Assembly (NCBI GenBank): GCA_026874595.1
Contig: CM049317.1
Span: forward strand, 9,334,382 to 9,398,381
Source of the DNA: Sipunculus nudus
Taxonomy: Eukaryota; Annelida; Sipuncula; Golfingiida; Sipunculidae
Length of the DNA stretch: 64,000 nucleotides
Direction of reading: 5' to 3'
Shown here: one piece after another, positions 50,601 through 59,918 of the stretch
Layout of the letters: each line of letters starts with the position of its first letter
Numbering within the stretch: position 1 is the first letter of the stretch
Notes under the pieces: generated by a model
What the model saw: the letters and a program-made list of their open reading frames with translations, nothing else
What the model was told of the DNA's origin: nothing
Database searches by the model: none
Position numbers and translations under genes: made by a program

Positions 50601-53290
50601 CTAGCAGTAATATTCAAAAAATGAAAAACGATTTCGAGATACTAGTGTAGGACTTATGATATGTTAGTTTCAAAATGATTCCTGCAATAATGTGGCCTTT
50701 GGCGCAAGATGAATGAAATCTCGAAATATCTCTATTCACGAGATATTTTACGAGATACTGCAAGACTTGTAATAAAATCTTGTAGTTCTAGTTGAATGCT
50801 ACCTGATGCAAAAAACTTGATCACTCTAGCTTTAAAACTGACAAAGTTAGGAAAATAAGACCCCTTATTTTCGAATATCATGACTTTTCCCCAAAATTTG
50901 TAACCATGGTTACGGCAAATTTGAGTCAGCTACACACCAGATGACAGGCCTTGGAATGACGATTAAAATGAGCTATTGTTGAAGTAGATATGACTATTAG
51001 TCACAAAGATATGAAGAAAAAACCGTTTTGAGAAGTTTTGATGACCTTGACCTTGACCTTTGACCTATTTTGACCAAAAACAATAGGGCACCTAGAAATT
51101 TAATTCTCCATCATCTCTGAAAGTTTCAAGGTGATTGTGGCAAAATTGTGCTTGCCGGAATCAAAGATTTCCGGCAAGCAACAAACAGACAAACAGACAT
51201 ACGCAACTGAGCAATATGCTTGCCGAAATCGAAGATTTCCGGCAAGCAATAAAGTTGTGACTGTGCCTCCAACATGTATGATAATAGACAGGGCCCGGAA
51301 AGGCCGTCACGCACCGCTGCACACGCCGGCCGCCCACCGTAGGGACCCTGCCGGCACTTGCGGCGACGGCACGTGACTTCGTGGTTTGGTGAAACACGGC
51401 GCGAGATTTGACGAGACTTACAATGCGACCCCTGAATGTGACTGCGAGTGTCCGACGCTATCCGGCGCTGCAGACCATGTGTCTGTGGCGTAAAAAATGA
51501 CAGAATTATAGGCATTTATTTGAATGGTCACGTGTTCTCGTTTCACGAGAAACGATGCAAGATATGACGAGACTTGCGATTGAATGACTAAGAACTAGAC
51601 GTATGCTGTCTAACGCCGAAAACCAGACCTTTCTATGGCAAATATCTACAGAGATAGAAGCAGGTAAACTTCGTATTTTCAAGTTGTCACGTTTTACCCC
51701 AAAATTTGGTAACCATGGTAACGGCAGTACAAAGCTACATGTGCGGAGGAATAAGCCAATGTTCCTAGTTTCAGATACCACAAAAAAATGGTGTCACGTT
51801 TAATATTTTTTTAGATATTGCAGAAAAATGATATGTTACAGTGTTTCAGGTACCACGCCCCCTGGTGGCTATTTCCAAAAAATGAAAAACTGATTTCGAG
51901 ATATTTATAAAATAACACAAAATATATCAATTTCAAAGCCATTGTTAAAAAAATGCAACCTGTAGGTCATATTTAATGAAATCTCGAAGACTCTCGTTTG
52001 ACGAGAAACGGTGCGAGATTTTGCAAGATTTTTGATTGGATCACGGAGAACTCACCAAGGGCTACAAGATGCAAAAAAATTGACCTCTCCAGCATAAAAA
52101 CTGACAGAGTTAGAAGCTGAAAACTGCATATTTTCAAAATTCAAAAGTTTTACCCCAAAAGTAGAGAAATCTGGCAATAGCGCACTTTGGCACCTATGCG
52201 CAAAAATAAGCCCATGGACCCCAGTTGAAGGTGCTGTGATGGAAATGGCCCAATGTTTAATAGTTCTGGAGGTATAGCACCAAAACAAATGTTCATGTTT
52301 TTTCATCTGCAACGCCCCCTGGCGGCCATTTCCAAAATCTGAAAAAACAATTTCGAGATATTCTTGTGTTACATAAAATATCTCAGAATCAGTACGATTG
52401 CTGCAAATTTGAAAAATATCAGGAAATTCCATGATTTCTCCCCAAAATTGCGTAACCATGGTAACAGCAAATTTAAGTAAGCTACATGTCAAAAGAAAGG
52501 CCAGGTGATGACGAAAAAAATGAGCTATTGCAGAAGTGGATAAGCCTATTTATGGCGAAGTTATAGTGCAAAAACCGTTAACCATACCTGTCGTGACCTT
52601 GACCTTTGACCTTTGACCTATTTTAACCAAAAACAATAGGGCACCTAGAAATTATGTTTTTCAACATCCCTGTAAGTTTCAAGGTGATTGTGGCAAAATT
52701 GTTGCCAGGAGAGTGCAGACAAACAAACAGACAAACAGACTAGACGACCAGAGGTCGAACGCTTGCCGGAAATGGCTGGAAATAAGACAGCGAAACAAGC
52801 AGGAGAAACTGTCGCTTTTCTATAAATTGAATGACTTTCAGAGCGATTGCTGGAAAGTGTTGCATGTTGAATGACATATATCACACAAAAGATCATGAAA
52901 GTAGACTTGGCTCAAAACAGACAGATATACTGACACATCTGAGATAACAGACTACCAGAAAAAAAGTTGGGAACGTAAATAGAAGCAAAATGAGTAGGTA
53001 GAGTTTATAGTGTCAGAGGTATGGCCAATATATGGTAGCGGCCATATCCCAAACATTAAAAATTTCTTTTGAGACTTTAATGTAAGAAATAAGATGTTGT
53101 TCCAGTTCCAAAAGGATTCCCTGAAAACTGTGTCCTGAAAATTGCTAACTGCAAGAAGCAAGGTCCAGCAAAGCAGGCGAAATTTAGGATCACTGACAAA
53201 CAGACAGACATACTCAAAAAATGACACAAGAATAAGACCAGATGACCTACTCAGATAATCGAGTAGACTCAGAGGAAGAAAATAAATCAT
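47650..53290 (+). repeat. Composite tandem repeat domain, left block (~330-bp modules)
   Basis: Modules recur about every 325-336 bp (48008, 48331, 48666, 48993; then 49925, 50260, 50592). Each carries GTGGCCTGTAGAATGCTATA, GAGACGCAAGA-CCAGCAAGC, GGACAACTGACAAACAGACA, GAAGACTCAGAGGAAGAAAA, GAGATATGGCC and a CAGCGCCCCCTAG word followed by CCGGAAAATGAAAAA. A second block type, with TCTCGAAATATCTCTATTCA and ACCATGG palindromes, occurs at about 49030-49320 and again at 50630-50915 (offset about 1598 bp). Three long AAACAATAGGGCACCTAGAA endings lie at 49485, 51080 and 52633. Module starts share TAGACGACC-AGGTCGAACG. No module encodes a plausible protein. Confidence 0.9.
51180..52735 (+). repeat. 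Segment of about 1.5 kb duplicated at 58146-59700 (left copy)
   Basis: From the hairpin array through CCTCCAACATGTATG, the CACACGCCGGCCGCCCACCG block, the TTCTCGT-TTC-ACGAGAA palindrome, two CTCF-like words and the AGGGCACCTAGAA tail, this segment matches the right copy almost base for base. The offset is 6966 bp at the left end and 6965 at the right. Differences I saw are scattered single bases and a few 1-bp length changes in A runs. This implies recent duplication or gene conversion. A more diverged relative is at 56760-57300. Confidence 0.9.
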
Positions 53291-53960
53291 AGTTTTCAAT
53301 TGGCTACACTGCTTTTTTAAAGTTGCATTTACCCAATCTCTTCTTATAAAACTGGCAGAAACCTACCATAGAATAATTCTTGTAAAGTTTAAACCAATCA
53401 GCTTAACAGTTTCATCATAAAACAGAGTATAACCTGGAGACTAAAATTACATTTTTTTCTTGTAAAAAACAGATCAATGCAAGTGGCGCCACCAATACCT
53501 CAATTTCAGATATGACATATGAGACAAATATAGGTATAAAATTTGGTAATGACAGCTCTAGCCGTTTCTGAGATTTTAATTTTAGTTTGCTTTTTTGGCA
53601 GATGACTAAGTTCAACCTCCTGTTTAATCTCCGAACTGAAACCAATCGAACAAACTTGAGATAGATTGATCAAGAGATCATTTCTTAGAAATATTGGCCT
53701 ATTTGGCCGGACAGTTTCGTAGAAGAAAATTTTTAAAGTTTTTTTTAGCTTTTTCCCTATAAAATCTCAGTAAATGCAGAAAGCCAAAAAATAAACAAAA
53801 TCCGATAGTGCTTTTCAGATGACTGTTTATTTACAAAAAAATTGGTAATGCTAGTTCCTGCCGTTTTTGAGATAACTATGGTTAACCTACAGACGACGGA
53901 CGACGCTGCACCATAGGGGACTCTTAAATTCTATGCATGCCACACATACCAGAGGCCAAA
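53291..53960 (+). repeat. Different dispersed repeat fragment
   Basis: Two internal modules share TTGGTAATG, CT-GCCGTTT-TGAGAT (53545-53580 and 53844-53876). It ends with ACAGACGACGGACGACGCTG and CACCATAGGGGA, an end I recall from molluscan dispersed repeats; that is recollection, not a search. It interrupts the composite domain. Confidence 0.55.
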
Positions 53961-56030
53961 GCGAGGCCAATGGGGAATAACAAAGACACGTGCTTACTTG
54001 TCACAGCAGTAACACATGTGCTGATACAGTTTAGCCCAGCAAGGCAGGTCGTGTCACAGCCTATTCTGTTCTCTCATCCTACTCATTTACTAATTGTACA
54101 TCAGATTTGATTTTTCATTAGTTTTCATAAGTGATCCAGGTAGAAAGAAACAGTGGAAATTACTAATTAATTCATACATCTGGACGAGGGACTCTTTGTG
54201 ATTGTGTATTCATATGTTCCTGGTTTGGTCTGCTGTTTGTTATATTTGTTCATAGAATTAAGTAAATGAACAACCATTTTAGAACAATGATTTTTAATGA
54301 TCTGTATCAATTTATAAAGGCACATATTAAAATATCATTTTTACATGGTCCATGCCCTCATTTGGTTTTGCCTTACCTTTTTTATGTACGTGTCAATATA
54401 TTTTAAAATACTGTGCTGTTTCACAAAATCTGTTTCCATACACATGCAATTAATTGTACTTTATTAAAATAAATAAATAACATAAATAAATAATGATAGA
54501 AGACTACCAACATATTTAACTTGATGGTGACATTTAGCAAAGATCTGCATATAGTTTTTACCAGCGAAGCATTGATCCCCTTACTGGTTTATAGATAATA
54601 GATACATTGGTATGTCTCAGTTGGTTGAAGGGGCTTATATTTTGTATTACCAAAACTTATTGTCATCATTTCCTCATTTTTACTTGAGGCCCTCTAAGAT
54701 GGCATCTGTGGATAGCTTTAAGGCCCTTAAATTACATGATTGCGAAACAATTATAGATATATCCCCACATGACCGGCCTAGACCCACTGTAATTTAAAGA
54801 ATATTTAACTCATGCAATTCTTGTGTCACCGTTTCCATTGTTTGTCAATGCAGTTTATGTCTACAGCTGTAGGACACGCCGTCAGTATATTTTAACTCTT
54901 TATTCATAACAAATATGAAGTTTTAGTATATGAGACATTACTTTTCATATTCGATTTATAAAGAATTTTTGAAGTAACTAACCTGAGTTAAAAGGATTGG
55001 AGCTGGTGAAGTGTTGAGCATTAATTAAAATGAATATATTATTCCATATTTCATACCTTACATATTTTTATATTTTTTTCTCAAATTATGTAAAGTCTTG
55101 CGGGAAAAAGGTATCATTTATACAATTCTGTTTCTGCCCATGCACTAATATAATCCTTGCCATGCCTAGGAACTTACCATATCACTATCTAATGAGGAGC
55201 GATATATTTTTTTTAAAATGACCTGTGACATAGTGTTTCACTTGAAAGCTATGTGTTGGTTATGCCACTAAAAATACAGAGTATTTTCTATTGGTGCCAG
55301 ATACAGCATACCTACATCTATATTTTTAATAGGCTTGTGAATAGAAAACATTTCATAATTTCATTTCAGAACACTTTTAACAATCACAGAGGCAGACATG
55401 TTTCATTTATGCTTTATTAGTCTTTATTAAGTTAATGACTTTATAATGGCAGTATAAGCAGCGTACTGCCGAAAGTGTTTTGGTGTGTGTGTCTCTTGGT
55501 GCCTACTGTACATGAAACAAGAAACTTAGTATTAATGTACACCATCAGAGGAACCATGCACAGACCACCTCATTCTGTGCCGTCTGGAATGTGTATCAGT
55601 CAGCACCTGTGCCCGACACTTGTATATCTTGATATTTTAATTGACCTCGGGCAATTAATGGCATCCTGTGGTTTGATTCATAGCTAGCATAGACCGTAGA
55701 GCCAAGTAGATGTGAGCCCAATTAAGGGTCTTTAACTTTATTATGTTAAGAGTCACTGGAAAGTACCTCCCTTACAAGTCGGGTTCTCATTGTGCTCATA
55801 GCAGCAGATTCCTTTGGATTTACACTTCTTTCCAGATGTTTTTAACAAAATTTGTTTGTAAGCATCCACAAATTTGAAGTGGATAAATGGAACAACTGAC
55901 AGGTCTGTGTTGCTGTACATAGCCATGGTGAGTGAGCACATGCTCCCTGTTATTCCCAGTAAGCCTCGCTTTCGCTAGCTGATTAATTATTCATGAGGAA
56001 TATTAAGAATCCCCTATAGCATAAGCTCAC
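53961..56030. other. Unique AT-rich island inside the composite repeat domain
   Basis: Short open frames at 54612-54797, 55030-55221, 55475-55687 and 55753-55941 (minus) have no recognised domain. No repeat modules seen. Confidence 0.4.
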
Positions 56031-59000
56031 AGATTCGCTAATAATCTATTTCGAGATATAACTGTAAGACATAAGATTTAATAGTTTAAAAAAGATTCTT
56101 TCAAAATTGTGGCCTGTAGAATTCTATTAGTGAGACGGAAGAACAAACAAGCAGGCGAATTTGAGGACAACTGACAAACAAACAGACATACTGACAAAGG
56201 GACACAAGATGAAGACAAGATGACTTAACCAGGTCATGGGGAAGACTCAGAGGAAGAAAATAAGGTATAGTTTATGTAATTGAGGTTTCCAGTTTTGGAG
56301 ATATGGCCAAATAATGATATATTGGGGATGTTCGACTGCAGCGCCCTCTAGTGGACATATCCTGGAGACGACAGATGCGTTTCGTGATATTAGTGAATGG
56401 CATAAGATGTAATCGTTTCAAAAGGATTCCTAAAAAAATCTGGCTTGTTGATTGCTATATGTGAGATGCAAGAACCAGCAAGTAGGCGAATTTGAAGATA
56501 ACTGACAAACAGACAGACATACTGAAAGAAGTAACACAAGATGTACACCAGATGACGTTACCATATTTTGCAGAAGGCCAAGAGAAAGAAAATAAGTTAC
56601 TGTTTGTGTAACATAGGTTTACACTTACGGAAATATGTTTGGATGTTTGATTTGTTTGGATGTGTCTAGTGCAACGCCCCCTAGCAGCCATATCCGGAAA
56701 ATGAAACATAAGTTTTGAGATATTAGTGTAAAACATAAGATGAAGGAACAAACATACGCGGGTGATCAACATACTTGCGAAAATCGAAGATTTCCGGCAA
56801 GCAATAAAGTATGGACTGTGCCTCCAACATGTATGATCATAGACAGGGCCCGGAGAGGCCGTCACGCACCGCTGCACACGCCGGCCGCCCACCGTAAGGA
56901 CCCTGTCGCCACTTGCGGCAATTGCGCGAGTCTTCGTGGTTTGGCGAAAAACGGCGCGAGATTTGACGAGACTTACAATATGACCCCTGAATGTGACTGC
57001 GAGTGTCAGGCGCTACCCAACGCTGAAAACCATGTGTCTGTAGCGTAAAAAACGACAGAATTATAGGCATTTCTTTGAATGGTCTCGTGTTCTCGTTTCA
57101 CGAGAAACGGTGCGAGATATGACGAGCCTTTCTATTGAATGACTAAGAAGTAAACTAATGCTATCTAACGCCAAAAACCAGAGCGTTCTATCGCAAATAT
57201 TGACAGAGACAGAAGCAGGAACACTCCGTATTTCAGATTGTCAAGTTTTACCCCAAAATTTGGTAACCATGGTAACGGCAGCACAAGGCTAAATGTACGA
57301 AGGAATAAGGCAATGATCCTAATTTTAGATGCGACAAAAAAAATTGTTCTATGCTTAATATTTTTTTAGATATTGCGGAAAAATGATAAGTTGTAGTGTT
57401 TCCAGTACCACGCCCCCTGGTGGCTATTTCCGAAAAATGAAAAAAACAAGTTCGAGATAATACAGAACAACAGAAAATATGTCACTTTCAGAACCTTAGC
57501 TGTAAAACTGCCACCTGTAAATCGTATTTAATGAAATATCGAAAAGTCTCATTTGACGACAAATGGCACGAGATTTTGCGAGACTTACATTAATTTCGCA
57601 CAGAGCATATTAAATGCTATGCATTGCAAAAAACTAGACCTCTCTAACTTGAATAATGAGAAATTTGGAGGGAAATTTTCGAATTTTCTGAATTTCCCCC
57701 AAAAATACGTTACCATGGTAACCATTGACCGGAAAAATTTGCCAGCACTTGGAAAGCTAACATAGTGAGGAATAAAATGAGCTACAGATTATGCGGATAC
57801 GATTATTATTGACAAAGATATGAAGAAAGTAAAAATTTTAGGTTTTTTGGTGACCCTGACCTTGACCTTTGACCGATCATGACCAAAAACAATAGGCTCC
57901 GAGGAGAACCAGTCTTACACTTAATGCATAAGTTTCAGAGCGATTGCTTAAAAACTGTGGCCTGTAGAGCGTGTACATACAGACAAACAAACAGACAGAC
58001 AGACAAACAAACAAACAAACAAACAAACAAACAAACATACGCGGGTGATCAACATACTTGCGAAAATCGAAGATTTCCGGCAAGCAACAAACAGACATAC
58101 GCAACTGAGCAATATGCTTGCCGAAATCGAAGATTTCCGGCAAGCAACAAACAGACAAACAGACATACGCAACTGAGCAATATGCTTGCCGAAATCGAAG
58201 ATTTCCGGCAAGCAATAAAGTTGTGACTGTGCCTCCAACATGTATGATAATAGACAGGGCCTGGAAAGGCCGTCACGCACCGCTGCACACGCCGGCCGCC
58301 CACCGTAGGGACCCTGCCGGCACTTGCGGCGACGGCACGTGACTTCGTGGTTTGGTGAAACACGGCGCGAGATTTGACGAGACTTACAATGCGACCCCTG
58401 AATGTGACTGCGAGTGTCCGACGCTATCCGGCGCTGCAGACCATGTGTCTGTGGCGTAAAAATGACAGAATTATAGGCATTTCTTTGAATGGTCACGTGT
58501 TCTCGTTTCACGAGAAACGGTGCGAGATATGACGAGACTTGCGATTGAATGACTAAGAACTAGACGGATGCTGTCTAACGCCGAAAACCAGACCTTTCTA
58601 TGGCAAATATCAACAGAGATAGAAGCAGGTAAACTTCGTATTTTCAAGTTGTCACGTTTTACCCCAAAATTTGGTAACCATGGTAACGGCAGTACAAAGC
58701 TACATGTGCGGAGGAATAAGCCAATGTTCCTACTTCCAGATACCACAAAAAAAATGGTGTCACGTTTAATATTTTTTGAGATATTGCAGAAAAATGATAT
58801 GTTACAGTGTTTCAGGTACCACGCCCCCTGGTGGCTATTTCCAAAAAATGAAATACTGATTTCGAGATATTTATAAATAACACAAAATATATCAATTTCA
58901 AAGCCATTGTTAAAAAAATGCAACCTGTAGGTCATATTTAATGAAATCTCGAAGACTCTCGTTTGACGAGAAACGGTGCGAGATTTTGCAAGATTTTTGA

Positions 59001-59835
59001 TTGGACCACCGAGAACTCACCAAGGGCTACAAGATGCAAAAAAAATGACCTCTCCAGCATAAAAACTGACAGAGTTAGAAGCTGAAAACTGCATATAGTC
59101 ATTATTCAAAAGTTTTACCCCAAAAGTAGAGAAATCTGGCAATAGCGCACTTTGGCACCTATGCGCAAAAATTAGCCCATGGACCCCAGTTGAAGGTGCT
59201 GTGATGAAAATGGCCCAATGTTTAATAGTTCTGGAGGTATAGCACCAAAACAAATGTTCATGTTTTTTCATCTGCAACGCCCCCTGGCGGCCATTTCCAA
59301 AATCTGAAAAAACAATTTCAAGATATTCTTGTGTTACATAAAATATCTCAGAATCAGTACGATTGCTGCAAATTTGAAAAATATCACGAAATTCCATGAT
59401 TTCTCCCCAAAATTGCGTAACCATGGTAACAGCAAATTTAAGTTAGCTACATGTCAAAAGAAAGGCCGGGTGATGACGAAAAAAATGAGCTATTGCAGAA
59501 GTGGATAAGCCTATTTATGGCGAAGTTATAGTGCAAAAACCGTTAACCTCCCCTGTCGTGACCTTGACCTTTGACCTTTGACCTATTTTAACCAAAAACA
59601 ATAGGGCACCTAGAAATTATGTTTTTCATCATCCCTGCAAGTTTCAAGGTGATTGTGGCAAAATTGTGGCCAGGAGAGTGCAGACAAACAAACAAACAGA
59701 CAAACAGACATACGCAACTGAGCAATATGCATACCGAAATCGAAGATTTCCGGCAAGCAACAAACAGACAAACAGACATACGCAACTGAGTAATATGCTT
59801 GCCGAAATCTTTGATTCCGGCAAGCAAAAAACTAG
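56031..59835 (+). repeat. Composite tandem repeat domain, right block
   Basis: Begins with two ~330-bp modules (CTCF-like words at 56339 and 56672), then a diverged CACACGCCGGCCGCC block (56760-57900) ending in TGACCTTTGACC and (ACAA)n/(GACA)n. A hairpin array (58056-58213) and the right copy of the 1.5-kb duplication (58146-59700) follow. Two more hairpins (59729-59758, 59797-59825) close it, and AAAAAACTAG ends it at 59835, about 85 bp from the retrotransposon coding end. Confidence 0.9.
58146..59700 (+). repeat. Segment of about 1.5 kb duplicated (right copy)
   Basis: Right copy of 51180-52735. After the shared part the left copy continues into TAGACGACCAGAGGTCGAACG (a new module) whereas this copy continues into two hairpin units, so the duplication boundary lies in the (ACAA)n/(GACA)n tail. 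Confidence 0.9.
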
Positions 59836-59918
59836 AAATCTCCCAAACATTATTAACTATGTTCATATGCATATATAGTCACATCAAAATATACAACAAG
59901 TCCATTAAATCTATCCTA

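Larger units (their letters stand above)
48008..59293 (-). promoter_or_regulatory. Array of 14 CTCF-like motifs inside the repeat modules
   Basis: Read on the minus strand, the recurrent word is TGGCCGCTAGGGGGCGCTG or TAGCCACCAGGGGGCGTGG. The well-known CTCF consensus is TGGCCACCAGGGGGCGCTA. Plus-strand positions: 48008-48026, 48331-48349, 48666-48684, 48993-49011, 49925-49943, 50260-50278, 50592-50610, 51853-51871, 52310-52328, 56339-56357, 56672-56690, 57418-57436, 58819-58837, 59275-59293. By eye 48331, 48666, 49925, 52310 and 59275 match 16 of 19 positions. The copies at 51853, 57418 and 58819 keep the CCACCAGGGGGCG core exactly. All face the same way. Binding is inferred from motif similarity only. 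Confidence 0.5.
49303..59430. promoter_or_regulatory. Eight RFX X-box-like palindromes inside the repeat modules
   Basis: GTAACCATGGTTAC, GTAACCATGGTAAC or GTTACCATGGTAAC follows TACCCCAAAA-TT in eight modules: 49303-49316, 50900-50913, 51709-51722, 52452-52465, 57263-57276, 57709-57722, 58674-58687, 59417-59430. The copy at 57709 fits the RFX X-box GTTRCCATGGYAAC exactly; most others differ by one base. The motif recurs within otherwise diverged modules. Function is inferred. Confidence 0.45.
49445..59584 (-). promoter_or_regulatory. Five tandem nuclear-receptor half-site clusters (DR1-like)
   Basis: On the minus strand each cluster reads AGGTCAAAGGTCA plus further half-sites and a TCAAGGTCA extended half-site. 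Positions: 49445-49470, 51042-51066, 52594-52619, 57851-57874, 59559-59584. AGGTCA repeats spaced by one base (DR1) are the classic RXR/HNF4/COUP-TF element. A shorter relic lies outside the domain at 40438-40454. They sit about 30 bp left of the AAACAATAGGGCACC word in the module tail. Binding is inferred. Confidence 0.4.
51150..59825 (+). repeat. Dispersed 30-bp hairpin unit, eight copies in 60-70-bp repeats
   Basis: GCTTGCCG-AAATC-GAA-GATTT-CCGGCAAGC forms a stem of about 13 bp with a one-base bulge and a tiny loop. Copies: 51150-51179, 51218-51247, 56771-56800, 58056-58085, 58116-58145, 58184-58213, 59729-59758 and 59797-59825. They are joined by AACAAACAGACAAACAGAC and ATACGCAACTGAGCAATAT. 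The copies at 51150 (GAATC-AAA-GATTT) and 59797 (AAATC-TTT-GATTC) are in effect reverse complements of each other in the loop. Half units (CGCTTGCCGGAA) start modules near 47686, 49610 and 52760. Confidence 0.85.

Noticed and set aside
58056-58213. CRISPR-like array of palindromic repeats with spacers
   Set aside because: The spacers are near-identical GACA/AACA linkers, not unique, and the context is an animal repeat domain.
57948-58511. 187-residue minus-strand frame with Cys-Leu-Phe repeats
   Set aside because: Translation of the hairpin and (ACAA)n/(GACA)n array; the matching frame at 51126 exists only because the DNA is duplicated.
59797-59840. Helitron 3' terminus (hairpin followed by CTAG)
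   Set aside because: The base after CTAG is A where Helitron insertion expects T, and no 5' TC end or Rep/helicase gene was found. Kept only as a possibility.
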